A stretch of DNA of 64,000 nt from an uncultured Aquimarina sp. (GCA_947498455.1 CANMKK010000001.1:400765-464764), one strand, 5' to 3'. Counted from the first letter of the stretch, positions 17,489 through 29,023 are shown. A program made the numbers and translations. Notes: a model not told the origin generated them from the letters alone.

Positions 17489-18826
17489 ATGAAAAAACTA
17501 CCACGGTTTTATAAAAGTGTAGGCCTATATAAAAATGCTCATGGGTTCTTAAAAGAAAACCTAGAAAAACATGGTAATTTCTACCAATATAAAGGCTTGA
17601 TTGATTTTTACTTTTTAAATGACCCCAATGAAATTAGAAAAGTACTACTCCAAAGTAATACAAATTATTCTAGAGTAACCAAAGTGAATAAACCCCTTGC
17701 GAGTATTATCACAAAAAATAATATTCTTTTTGATGAGCCCGAAGATTGGAAACGAAAAAGAAGTATAATGAATTCTTTTTTTGAGAAAAAAAATTTAGTG
17801 CAGTATTATGATTTAATGAAAATTAAAGTCACTGAAGTCACTTCTGAAATTGAAACAGAAATAGGTAACCGCAATTCTAAAAGTATTGATATCTATCATT
17901 TCTGTAGCGAAATCATCATAAAAATAATTTTCGGAGCCTTCTTTAGTAAAAACCCTAAAAAAGACGACATAGAAAAAATGATGATGTGGATTGATGAAAT
18001 TAAAAATTATACATCACAATCTCCTATCCCAATTGTTTCTAATATTATTTTCAACACCAAGATAAGAAAAGTTCAAAAAAAATTTGATCAATACATCAAA
18101 CATATAATTACAGAACGAAACACTATTACAATAGATACTAACCATCGTGATTTGCTTAGTTATATGATAAAAATATATTCAAAAAAACTACCAAACGGAA
18201 GCTTAAAAATTGATAAAAAAGGTATTACAAAAGAAACACTACTTATGATACTCTCTGGATATGAAACATCTGCATATACAGCCACTTCTATCTTCTATTT
18301 TTTAGCACAAAATCCAGATAAATATAAAAAGTTGCAACAAGAAATAGATACTACTTTTAATGGAATAGATCCTTCTCCCCAGACGATAATGGAATTAAAA
18401 TATGCGGATCAAGTATTGAATGAAGTTTTACGAATTGATCCTGCCATATGGATCACAGCAAGAAAATCAAATAAAGATGTACAGATATCTGGAGAAGCTC
18501 TAAAAAAGAACTCAACAATTCTATTGTGTCCCCATTTTGCACATCTCGATGAAAAGTACTGGGATAGTCCTAATGAATTTATTCCAGAAAGATGGGAAGA
18601 TGAAAAAATGAAAAATATAAATAAAAGCAGTTATATACCCTTTGGTTCAGGGCCAAGAAAATGTATTGGTATGGAATTCTCTATAGCAGAAGTCAAAATT
18701 ATTATGGTACTAATGCTGATTAAATTCGAATTTTCGATTGACCCTAGTTTTAAACTCAAAACTAACTATGGAGTAACAGCATATCCCGATGGAGGTCATA
18801 AGATGATCTTGAGCATTAGAGATTAG
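17489..18826 (+). CDS. Cytochrome P450
   Basis: 445-residue soluble P450 monooxygenase. Conserved parts: the C-helix WKRKR (87-91), I-helix LSGYETSAYT (Glu259 and the acid-alcohol pair region, 255-264), ExxR (Glu312-Arg315) and the haem loop FGSGPRKCIG with Cys392. The sequence style is of the CYP4/CYP102-like group, which often hydroxylates fatty acyl chains. There is no fused reductase and none is adjacent, so it must borrow a ferredoxin system. Its place between OleA- and OleC-like genes suggests oxidation of the lipid backbone made by this operon. Confidence 0.88.
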   Translation: MKKLPRFYKSVGLYKNAHGFLKENLEKHGNFYQYKGLIDFYFLNDPNEIRKVLLQSNTNYSRVTKVNKPLASIITKNNILFDEPEDWKRKRSIMNSFFEKKNLVQYYDLMKIKVTEVTSEIETEIGNRNSKSIDIYHFCSEIIIKIIFGAFFSKNPKKDDIEKMMMWIDEIKNYTSQSPIPIVSNIIFNTKIRKVQKKFDQYIKHIITERNTITIDTNHRDLLSYMIKIYSKKLPNGSLKIDKKGITKETLLMILSGYETSAYTATSIFYFLAQNPDKYKKLQQEIDTTFNGIDPSPQTIMELKYADQVLNEVLRIDPAIWITARKSNKDVQISGEALKKNSTILLCPHFAHLDEKYWDSPNEFIPERWEDEKMKNINKSSYIPFGSGPRKCIGMEFSIAEVKIIMVLMLIKFEFSIDPSFKLKTNYGVTAYPDGGHKMILSIRD

Positions 18827-19067
18827 CACTTCTTTTTTTTATCTCCCAAATAGGAATTATTCCAAAAATCAAAATATCAATAATTAATAACGTTCCGAGA
18901 TCATGTTTATATTCTTTTTCGAACCTTTTCCAATGAACAATATGTAATATAAATATTAACAAATAAACACTAACTGCGAAATAAAAATTAACCAAATCAA
19001 ATTTAACTACAAAAAAACCAGCAACATACAAAACAAACACAATGCACCGAAGTAAAATATATAACAT
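18816..19067 (-). CDS. Small three-helix membrane protein, antisense within the Ole-like operon
   Basis: 83-residue ORF on the opposite strand in the only sizeable gap of the operon. The translation has three hydrophobic segments (about 3-20, 26-45, 58-75) separated by charged loops with KRFEKEYKHD and ending in a positive tail (EIKKRSAN), which looks like a true membrane protein rather than chance. It overlaps the P450 end by 11 bp, and its start is 16 bp from the OleC-like start. No family recognised. If it is real, transcription across the operon would run antisense to it; if not, the gap is simply 257 bp of spacer. Confidence 0.45.
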   Translation of the reverse strand: MLYILLRCIVFVLYVAGFFVVKFDLVNFYFAVSVYLLIFILHIVHWKRFEKEYKHDLGTLLIIDILIFGIIPIWEIKKRSANL

Positions 19068-19083
19068 AGTAATCTGATTATAA

Positions 19084-20652
19084 ATGAAAAAAATAAAATT
19101 AGATAAAAAGAATATTTTTTATGAGTTTTATCAAAATTATCTTTCAAATCCTGAAACTGATGTTTTCCGTATTCAGAAAGATAAAAAAGAATATAACGCT
19201 CATTTCTTTGAGAAAATTACATATTCTGACTTATTTAATTCTATATTGATTTATGACATAAGTTTAAAAAAACAAGGACTTATAGGTAAGCGAGTTATTA
19301 TTCTTCACCCTCCTAACAAGGAAATTATCAGTTTGATTTTCAGCATGTTTCACATAGGAGTGATTCCAGTATTTATAGATCCTAATGTGGGTATCAAACA
19401 TTTGAAAACTTGTATTAAAAACAGTAATGCTGAAGTAATTTTAACAACAGTAGTATTAGCTCCGGTCATTTATTTCTTAACCATAGGGACATCTATAAAT
19501 AAATTTATTTATCCTAAAGGTATTAAAAAGCTGAATACTAAACCTGATACGGATTCAATCCATATTAAGCCTTTAAATAAAAATATTGCAGGGATTTTTT
19601 ACACAAGTGGTAGCACAGGAACCCCTAAAGGGGTAATATGGACACATCAAAATATTAAAGGACAATTAAGCTTACTAAAACAACTTATCGGTTCAGGAAA
19701 AGAATCTGTTAATCTTGCCTTGTTTCCATTGTTCCTTATTTATGGGCCTTTGTTAGGAAACATAACGATTTGGCCTAAGTATAATTTATCAAAACCAATA
19801 AATATTTCGTCATCCGGAATCATTAAATTCTTAAAATTAAATAAAGTTGATTACACCTTTGGATCTCCAATAATTTGGAAAAATCTTTTGTCCTATTGTC
19901 AATCAAATCAAGAAAGCATTCCAAATATACGTTCCATTCTATGTGGCGGAGCGCCTTTGAGTCACGAGGTAATGATGAAGATCCAACAAAAAATGGTCTC
20001 TGGAAATTTCTATATGACATATGGTGCGACTGAAGCGTTGCCAATAAGCTATTCTTCAATTGTCAAAAAAGAATTAGATGGTACAATTTTAGGAAAACCA
20101 TTTATAGGTGTTGATGTTAGAATTAAACCAATAACTAAAAACATAAAAAATGTCCCCTCTTGTAATTTTGAATTAGGTGAAATTACAATTAAAGGACAGC
20201 AGGTAACATCTGGTTATATCCATGATGCTAACAAGTTAATCAATGCACAGTTTGAAACTACATCTATACATAGTACTGGTGATTATGGGTATTTAGATAA
20301 TAATAATAATTTATGGTATTATGGACGTAAAAAACATGTCATTGAAGATGGAGGTTTTAGATATTTTCCAATTCCTATAGAGAAACAGATCAGAGTTGTT
20401 CTAGGAGAAATTTTATGTACAATTTATGTTGCTAATCAGAAAATGTATTTGATCCTGGAAAAGAAAACTTTTTTATCTATGATGATAAGTAAAAAGGAAT
20501 TAATAGCAAGAATTAATGAACATATTCTCAAAATGGATTATACCTTTTCTGATCTTCTATGCTTTCCAAAAAAATTCCCTTTAGATAAGAGGCATTACTC
20601 TAAGTTAGATCGTACAACAATTCAAAAATGGGCCTTTAACCAAATAAAATGA
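19084..20652 (+). CDS. OleC-like AMP-dependent ligase (putative beta-lactone synthetase)
   Basis: 522-residue ANL-superfamily adenylating enzyme. P-loop YTSGSTGTPKG (173-183), YGATEALP (313-320), TGD (398-400) and GRKKH (414-418) are present. YGATEALP, the LWYYGRKKHVIE block and the C-terminal FPLDKRHYSK region are hallmarks I associate with OleC rather than fatty-acyl-CoA ligases. Characterised OleC enzymes activate a beta-hydroxy acid with ATP and close it to a beta-lactone. Downstream, the start of the OleD-like gene overlaps its stop by 4 bp. The C-terminal subdomain is complete but slightly short. A plain acyl-AMP ligase remains possible. Confidence 0.8.
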   Translation: MKKIKLDKKNIFYEFYQNYLSNPETDVFRIQKDKKEYNAHFFEKITYSDLFNSILIYDISLKKQGLIGKRVIILHPPNKEIISLIFSMFHIGVIPVFIDPNVGIKHLKTCIKNSNAEVILTTVVLAPVIYFLTIGTSINKFIYPKGIKKLNTKPDTDSIHIKPLNKNIAGIFYTSGSTGTPKGVIWTHQNIKGQLSLLKQLIGSGKESVNLALFPLFLIYGPLLGNITIWPKYNLSKPINISSSGIIKFLKLNKVDYTFGSPIIWKNLLSYCQSNQESIPNIRSILCGGAPLSHEVMMKIQQKMVSGNFYMTYGATEALPISYSSIVKKELDGTILGKPFIGVDVRIKPITKNIKNVPSCNFELGEITIKGQQVTSGYIHDANKLINAQFETTSIHSTGDYGYLDNNNNLWYYGRKKHVIEDGGFRYFPIPIEKQIRVVLGEILCTIYVANQKMYLILEKKTFLSMMISKKELIARINEHILKMDYTFSDLLCFPKKFPLDKRHYSKLDRTTIQKWAFNQIK

Positions 20653-21644
20653 TAAAAAAAGCTTTAGTAATAGGAGGTACAGGTTTTCTAGGAAAACACT
20701 TAGTAAATGAATTAATAAAAAACAATATAATAGTATCTGTTTTGTGCAGAAACAAGCCTAAAGATTGGAGTTTTAATGAAGTAATTTTTTTCTACGGAAA
20801 TATCATAGATCAGGAAATAGTACATAAGGCTATCGAAGGTGTAGACTGTGTTTTCCATCTTGCATCTATGGCAGGTATTTGGGGCTCTTTTAAAAAATAT
20901 TACGGACCAAATGTCTTAGGAACGCAAAATGTGATAGATGCATGTAAAACTCATAACATTCCTAAGTTAATTTATACTTCTACTCCTAGTATTGTTACTC
21001 TAAATAAGTCAATCAGAAATGGGAATGAAAGTATCAAAATACCAGCTTATTTTTATAACAATTATCAAAAAACAAAAAGCATAGCCGAAAAAATAGTACT
21101 GGACTCCAATTCATTGGATTTACAAACAATCTGCATTAGGCCTCAAGCAATTTGGGGAGATGGAGACAAACATATATTTCCCAGAATTTTAAAAAAATTA
21201 AAAAAAGAGAAACTTTCGATTGTAGGAAATGGAAATAACAAAACGAGTATATCCTATGTTAAAAATGTTGCCTGGGCTCACTTTCAAGCTGCTAATTCTA
21301 AAAACATAGGAGGTAATGTATATTTCATAAATGACCAAATACCTGTAAAATTATGGGATTGGATAAATGAATGTGTACAATCTCTGGGCTATAAATTGCC
21401 TAACAAAAAGGTACCGTATAAATTAGCTTTTTATCTAGCAATAATTATTGAATTTTTTTACAAAATTAGCAACACATCTTCTGATCCTCCTTTTACGAGG
21501 TATACAGTATGTAAAATAAGTAAAGAACATTATTTCTCAATAGAAAAAGCAAAAAGAGATTTTGGGTATTATGAAAAATATGATATCCAAGAAGGAAAAA
21601 AGGAGTTTCAAGAATATTTAATCAGAATACAAAAAAATATTTAA
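20649..21644 (+). CDS. OleD-like NAD(P)-dependent beta-keto acid reductase
   Basis: 331-residue extended SDR of the 3-beta-HSD/epimerase type. Nucleotide loop GGTGFLG (9-15), Ser/Thr in YTSTPS (109-114), and catalytic Tyr139-x3-Lys143. The segments FHLASMAGIWGS, RPQAIWGDGDKH and INDQIPVKLWDWIN are very like OleD, which reduces the OleA product to a syn beta-hydroxy acid. It overlaps the OleC-like gene by 4 bp (translational coupling) and is followed after 47 bp by the cupin gene. No OleB (alpha/beta-hydrolase that decarboxylates the lactone to an olefin) is found anywhere in the window. Confidence 0.82.
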   Translation: MIKKALVIGGTGFLGKHLVNELIKNNIIVSVLCRNKPKDWSFNEVIFFYGNIIDQEIVHKAIEGVDCVFHLASMAGIWGSFKKYYGPNVLGTQNVIDACKTHNIPKLIYTSTPSIVTLNKSIRNGNESIKIPAYFYNNYQKTKSIAEKIVLDSNSLDLQTICIRPQAIWGDGDKHIFPRILKKLKKEKLSIVGNGNNKTSISYVKNVAWAHFQAANSKNIGGNVYFINDQIPVKLWDWINECVQSLGYKLPNKKVPYKLAFYLAIIIEFFYKISNTSSDPPFTRYTVCKISKEHYFSIEKAKRDFGYYEKYDIQEGKKEFQEYLIRIQKNI

Positions 21645-21691
21645 ATCCCCCATCTAAGAACTTAGTATTATTACCTTAAAACCTTATAAAA

Positions 21692-22756
21692 ATGAAAAAT
21701 GAAATAGTACAATCAGGCCTTTTTCAAAACATTAATTATTGGATAGCATATTTATCAAGATATTATATAGGCAACCAATGGTCTCATAAAAAATTCGAAG
21801 CAGCTGAAGCTTCTTTAGTTAAATCATCAAAACGTTATAATGATGGCGAGGTGCAAGAAATTAAAAGAATACCGTTTAATGATATAAATCTTACTGATTT
21901 TAGAAAGAACTTTTTAAACAAAAATCAACCTGTAGTTTTAGAAGGGTTTGGTAATAAATGGGAAGCTATAAAAAAATGGAATAGTGCCTTCTTTTTAGAA
22001 AACTATGGCGAAGAAATTATACCTATGCGAATAAACACAAGTGTTATTAGTGAAAACAACATAGAATTTGTTAAAACCAAATTCAAAAATTTTATCAAGC
22101 ATTTAAATGACGGAGAAGATGTATATGCCTCAAGTATTGAAAACATTGCCAATAATAACCCTGAATTACGCACAGATCTTAATATTAAACAATTAAGTGA
22201 CTACACCCATTTAAGATCTAATAGAAAAATTTTGTCAACTCAATTTTTTATTTCAAACTCTAAAGCGAGAACGGGACTGCATTGTGCTGTTTCTACGAAT
22301 ATGTTTACTCAGATAACAGGGCAAAAAAAATGGACTTTAATCGACCCTAAATATTCTAAATGGCTTCATATCATAGAGCGAAAGAATATGTTATATGCAG
22401 GATCAGTAGTTGATTACAATAAGAGTAATGATGAATTAGAAAAGGAAGGGTTTCCATTATATCGCTATGTACCTAAGATTAAGGCTACTCTTAATCCGGG
22501 AGACGGACTATTAATTCCGCAATGGTGGTGGCATAGTGTAGATAATGTGGGATTTTCAATAGGTGTAGCTAGTAGAGGTGTAAACTATAGAAATATTTTT
22601 AAAGGAAATACCTTATTTACGATACAAGCTCTTGGAAGTAAAAAAATATGGAATTTTTTAGCAGCCATTCGAAAAAATGGATGGGGCACAGATGAAACTT
22701 CACCAGAAACAGCTTATATTGAGAAAAAGATAATATCCAAAACTCTTGATTTCTGA
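21692..22756 (+). CDS. JmjC/cupin_8-like protein with HxA iron site
   Basis: 354-residue protein of the cupin_8 (JmjC-like Fe(II)/2-oxoglutarate) family: VLEGFGNKWEAIKKW, the strand TGLHCAVSTNMF, QITGQKKWTLIDP and GDGLLIPQWWWHSVDN. In hydroxylases the metal triad is HxD...H; here the first motif is His197-Cys-Ala199 and the distal ligand His281, so the carboxylate is lost. An HxA/HxG triad is the hallmark of Fe/2OG halogenases, where chloride takes the free site, although known halogenases are from other branches of the fold. Alternatives are a different chemistry or a dead enzyme. It closes the Ole-like operon. Confidence 0.75.
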   Translation: MKNEIVQSGLFQNINYWIAYLSRYYIGNQWSHKKFEAAEASLVKSSKRYNDGEVQEIKRIPFNDINLTDFRKNFLNKNQPVVLEGFGNKWEAIKKWNSAFFLENYGEEIIPMRINTSVISENNIEFVKTKFKNFIKHLNDGEDVYASSIENIANNNPELRTDLNIKQLSDYTHLRSNRKILSTQFFISNSKARTGLHCAVSTNMFTQITGQKKWTLIDPKYSKWLHIIERKNMLYAGSVVDYNKSNDELEKEGFPLYRYVPKIKATLNPGDGLLIPQWWWHSVDNVGFSIGVASRGVNYRNIFKGNTLFTIQALGSKKIWNFLAAIRKNGWGTDETSPETAYIEKKIISKTLDF

Positions 22757-22783
22757 AATTTATCAAAGATAATAACTACATAT

Positions 22784-22922
22784 AAAAAGAGATTGTCTGA
22801 AAAGCTACAAAAAACAGTTAGATGTCAGTCAGAGCCTGTAGAAGCTTTGAATATTAACAGATTAAAAACTTCTACAGGCTTAGTTTGACAACAGAATTTT
22901 ACTTTTCAGACAACCTCTTTAA
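22784..22922. repeat. Inverted-repeat element family E, copy 1; terminator between convergent genes
   Basis: Ends AAAGAGATTGTCTGAAAAG and CTTTTCAGACAACCTCTTT are inverted with one mismatch. Inside, AGCCTGTAGAAG (22833) pairs with CTTCTACAGGCT (22869). The same termini recur at 32696-32860. Located between the cupin and katG stops, it can terminate both transcripts. Confidence 0.65.
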
Positions 22923-22956
22923 TAGTAAATAAAAGATTGGTAACCCAATCAGTTTA

Positions 22957-25605
<2,649 letters not shown>

Positions 25606-26145
25606 ATGGCTTCAATATTTGGACATGCATTTACGGCATTTGCTATAGGAAAAGGATTTTCTGAAAAAATAATCAATTGGAAATTTTGGGGTTTGGGAAT
25701 TCTATGTTCAATTTTGCCAGATGTTGATGTTATAACTTTTGCTTATGGTATTCCTTACGAAAGTTTTTGGGGGCATCGTGGTTTTTCACATTCCTTAATT
25801 TTTGCTCTTTTAACAGGAACTCTTATCACTGGTATCTTTTATAATAATTCATTATGTTTTAAAAAAGGAATGCTACTTATCCTATATTTTACGCTGTGTA
25901 CTGCTTCACATGGTATCTTAGATGCACTTACTTCTGGTGGATTAGGTATTGCTTTCTTCTCTCCTTTTAATGATGCACGATATTTCTTTCCTTGGCGACC
26001 AATACAGGTATCTCCAATTGGTGCGGGTAAATTCTTTAGTGTTTGGGGCATTAAAGTATTGTTAAGTGAATTGATATGGATAGGAATACCGGCAAGTATT
26101 TATATATTAGTAACTAGACTATTCCGAAAAAAAAATGAAAATTAA
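25606..26145 (+). CDS. YdjM/DUF457-like membrane metal-dependent hydrolase
   Basis: 179-residue integral membrane protein with about four helices. The conserved His/Asp pattern of the YdjM (LexA-regulated inner-membrane hydrolase, DUF457) family is visible: GHAFTAFAIG near the start, ILPDVDVITF, WGHRGFSHS and SHGILDAL. These residues resemble a phospholipase-C-type metal site; the substrate is unknown. It is the first gene of a tight operon: it overlaps the next gene by 11 bp and continues through the metallo-beta-lactamase to the ABC exporter. Confidence 0.78.
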   Translation: MASIFGHAFTAFAIGKGFSEKIINWKFWGLGILCSILPDVDVITFAYGIPYESFWGHRGFSHSLIFALLTGTLITGIFYNNSLCFKKGMLLILYFTLCTASHGILDALTSGGLGIAFFSPFNDARYFFPWRPIQVSPIGAGKFFSVWGIKVLLSELIWIGIPASIYILVTRLFRKKNEN

Positions 26146-26473
26146 TTTTAACAATAAGAAATTCTTACTTATCGAAAATTCAGAAAATGGAAAAGTAAAT
26201 ACGGATACTATTTTCGAATATAAACAGGACGGAAACCTTGTAACGGCGAATTATTACGGTGGGACAATACGATATGGAAAAATCATTGCTTTCCTAAAAG
26301 ATAAACAACTGGATATGGTATATCAATGTAGTACTATAGACGGTGAATTAAAAGCTGGAAAAGCTATCGCTGATATATCCCTAGACGAAAACAATAAAAT
26401 AAAACTAACTTTAAATTGGGAATGGTTAAATGATACAAACGAAAAAGGAATTTCTGAATATTTGGAATGTTAG
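26135..26473 (+). CDS. Conserved small protein (often labelled n-acetylglutamate synthase-like)
   Basis: 112-residue beta-rich cytosolic protein. FEYKQDGNLVTANYYGGTIRYG followed by a GELKAG segment and a final NWEW is the pattern of a small family found in Bacteroidota and Bacilli and usually annotated, without good support, as n-acetylglutamate synthase. The fold is probably a small barrel. No catalytic residues are apparent. The gene overlaps both neighbours (11 bp before, 44 bp after), so it is translationally coupled within the operon. Confidence 0.65.
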   Translation: MKINFNNKKFLLIENSENGKVNTDTIFEYKQDGNLVTANYYGGTIRYGKIIAFLKDKQLDMVYQCSTIDGELKAGKAIADISLDENNKIKLTLNWEWLNDTNEKGISEYLEC

Positions 26474-27227
26474 GATACTAAAAAAAGTAGTTCAATTTGC
26501 TGTTTTATACTTTTTGCTGATATATGCCACTTCTTGTAAAAAGTCTTATACAGAACAAACCATTAAAATATCAGACAGTTTACAACTAACCAAATTAACC
26601 GATCACTCTTATATCCATACTTCCTTTATTAAACTAGAAAATGGAACAGAATTCCCTTGTAATGGATTCATATATATAAACCAGAAAGAGTCCTATATAT
26701 TTGATTCGCCTGCTTCGGATATGGCTACGATAGAATTAATTGATTGGTTACAAAACAAAAAAAAAGCAACCATCAAAGGGGTTGTTTTTAATCATTTCCA
26801 TAATGATTGTGTTCAGGGTATTGAAATTTTTCAAAAAGAAAATATTTCGACAATAGGAAGTAAAAAAACTTCAGAATTATTACGCAAAGACGGATATCCT
26901 GAACCAAACTTAATTTTTACAGATCATTTAAAACTAAAACTGGGAACTAAAGAGATCATAAATACCTTTATGGGAGAGGCACATACTTCTGACAATATTG
27001 TTTCATTTTTTCCAGATGAAAATATACTTTTTGGTGGTTGTATGATTAAAAGTATAGGAGCCAGAAAAGGAAATCTTAAGGATGCTAACATTAATGAGTG
27101 GTCTCAGACAGTTGCTAACATAAAGAAAACCTACCCTTCATTAGAAACTGTAATTCCTGGTCATGGAAAACACGGAAATACTACACTATTAGATTATACT
27201 ATAAAGCTATTTAAAGATGAAAACTAA
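26430..27227 (+). CDS. Subclass B1-like metallo-beta-lactamase, predicted lipoprotein
   Basis: 265-residue MBL-fold enzyme with every B1 zinc ligand: His122-x-His124-x-Asp126 (NHFHND), His185 (GEAHTSDN), Cys204 (FGGCMIK) and His245 (IPGHGKHG). The GGC-MIK segment with Lys and the following GNLKDAN match B1 enzymes rather than B2, B3 or glyoxalases. A membrane segment and lipobox ATSC (Cys36) suggest outer- or inner-membrane anchoring, as in NDM-type enzymes. The ATG at 26430 is the only ATG before the signal; it lies inside the previous gene. Expected activity is hydrolysis of penicillins and carbapenems, but this is inferred from motifs. The ABC exporter gene starts 3 bp after it. Confidence 0.85.
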   Translation: MIQTKKEFLNIWNVRILKKVVQFAVLYFLLIYATSCKKSYTEQTIKISDSLQLTKLTDHSYIHTSFIKLENGTEFPCNGFIYINQKESYIFDSPASDMATIELIDWLQNKKKATIKGVVFNHFHNDCVQGIEIFQKENISTIGSKKTSELLRKDGYPEPNLIFTDHLKLKLGTKEIINTFMGEAHTSDNIVSFFPDENILFGGCMIKSIGARKGNLKDANINEWSQTVANIKKTYPSLETVIPGHGKHGNTTLLDYTIKLFKDEN

Positions 27228-27230
27228 AGT

Positions 27231-29006
27231 ATGAAGGAATTTCAAAATAAAAATACTTCTAAAAGAGGAAAAAAATCAAAAGTGACCATTGGCAAAGCTT
27301 TTAAAACCATTATTTGGCCCAAACGTAATTTGGTTTTTATTGGATTGATATTAATTATTCTAAATAGATTAGCCGGACTTGTATTACCCTGGAAAAGTAA
27401 AACATTACTTGATGATGTAGTACCTAGTAAAGATACTAATCAATTATATGAGCTATTAATCATTGTTGGAACAGCTATATTGATTCAAGCGACTACCTCC
27501 TTTTTGTTAACAAGGATATTGAGTGTTCAGGCACAGTTTTTAATTTCTGAACTTAGAGCTCAGGTACAAAAAAAAGTATTATCCCTACCAATAAGCTTTT
27601 TTGACAATACGAAATCCGGCTCATTGGTATCTCGAATCATGAGTGATGTAGAAGGTGTTAGAAATTTAATAGGTACTGGATTAGTTCAAATGATTGGAGG
27701 TATTTTTACTGCAATCGTATCCGTTGTATTATTAATCGACATTAATCTATGGATGACACTCTTCGTACTTGCACCCGTAGGTCTTTTTGGTTTTGTTGCA
27801 TTAAAGGCTTTTAAATATATCCGTCCCATTTTTAGAGTTAGAGGAAAAATTAATGCCGAAGTAAAAGGTAGACTTACCGAAACATTAGCCGGTGTACGCG
27901 TGATTAAAGGTTTCAATGCAGAAGAACAAGAGAATAAAATTTTTGAAAAAGGAGTCGATAAATTATTCCAAAACGTAAAAAAGAGTTTAACCGCTACAGC
28001 TTTAATGACAAGTTCTTCTACCTTTTTATTAGCCGGAATAGCCTCTACCGGAATCATGGGAATTGGAGGATATTATATGATGGAAGGGAGTTTAACAACT
28101 GGTCAGTTTTTATCATTTACCATGTATCTTGCTTTTATGATAGCCCCAATTGTGCAAATGAGTAATATTGGTAGTCAATTAACAGAAGCTCTTGCCGGTC
28201 TGGATCGTACTGAAGAATTAATGAATATGGATCCAGAGGAGGATCCAGAAAACAGAACTGTTCAACTAGGACATATTAATGGAGATATCGTTTTTGATAA
28301 TGTCTCTTTTTCCTATGAAGAAGATAAAGAGGTATTACACGGTATCAATTTTAAAGCTCCATCAGGCACAGTAACAGCCTTAGTGGGAAGCTCTGGCTCC
28401 GGTAAATCTACAATAGCCGGATTGGCGGCTACATTTCTTAATCCAAAATCAGGTAACATTACCATTGATGGACAAGACATTTCTAAAGTTAATCTTAGTA
28501 GCTATAGACGAAATCTTGGAGTTGTATTACAAGATGAATTTTTATTTGAAGGGACCATAAAAGAAAATATTCTTTTTCCAAGACCTAATGCTACAAACGA
28601 TCAATTAATAAGAGCGGTTAAAGCTGCATATGTACATGAATTTACAGATCGATTTGATAATGGGTTAGACACTTTAATCGGTGAAAGAGGTGTAAAGTTA
28701 TCTGGTGGGCAACGACAACGTATTGCTATCGCGAGAGCTATTCTGGCGGATCCTAAAATTATTATTTTGGATGAAGCCACTTCTAATTTGGATACGGAAA
28801 GCGAAGCTTTAATTCAGAAAAGTCTTGCAGAATTAATGAAAGGTCGTACTACTTTTGTCATAGCACATAGACTAAGTACCATTAAAAAAGCAGATCAAAT
28901 TCTTGTTATCGAATCCGGAAATATTGCCGAACGTGGTACTCACGATGAACTCATTGCTACAAAAGGTAGATATTTTGATCTCTATACCTATCAGGCAAGG
29001 ATATAA
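27231..29006 (+). CDS. ABC transporter, fused permease and ATPase (MsbA-type)
   Basis: 591-residue half-transporter: six-helix type-1 exporter domain (about 30-340), then an ATPase domain with Walker A VGSSGSGKST, Q-loop LQDEFLFEG, signature LSGGQRQR and Walker B IIILDEATSNLD, and H-loop AHRLST. There is no C39 peptidase domain at the N-terminus, so it is not by itself a leader-cleaving bacteriocin exporter. It is cotranscribed with the B1-like beta-lactamase, which suggests export of a lipid or toxic compound. Because the disulfide-peptide modules lie just downstream, peptide export is possible but unproven. Confidence 0.9.
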   Translation: MKEFQNKNTSKRGKKSKVTIGKAFKTIIWPKRNLVFIGLILIILNRLAGLVLPWKSKTLLDDVVPSKDTNQLYELLIIVGTAILIQATTSFLLTRILSVQAQFLISELRAQVQKKVLSLPISFFDNTKSGSLVSRIMSDVEGVRNLIGTGLVQMIGGIFTAIVSVVLLIDINLWMTLFVLAPVGLFGFVALKAFKYIRPIFRVRGKINAEVKGRLTETLAGVRVIKGFNAEEQENKIFEKGVDKLFQNVKKSLTATALMTSSSTFLLAGIASTGIMGIGGYYMMEGSLTTGQFLSFTMYLAFMIAPIVQMSNIGSQLTEALAGLDRTEELMNMDPEEDPENRTVQLGHINGDIVFDNVSFSYEEDKEVLHGINFKAPSGTVTALVGSSGSGKSTIAGLAATFLNPKSGNITIDGQDISKVNLSSYRRNLGVVLQDEFLFEGTIKENILFPRPNATNDQLIRAVKAAYVHEFTDRFDNGLDTLIGERGVKLSGGQRQRIAIARAILADPKIIILDEATSNLDTESEALIQKSLAELMKGRTTFVIAHRLSTIKKADQILVIESGNIAERGTHDELIATKGRYFDLYTYQARI

Positions 29007-29023
29007 TCACTAGTAATAAAGAT

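Noticed and set aside
27231..29006. ABC exporter as the dedicated leader-cleaving exporter of peptides 1-5
   Set aside because: It lacks a C39 domain, lies on the other strand and is tied to the beta-lactamase operon. Not excluded as an exporter, but not supported.
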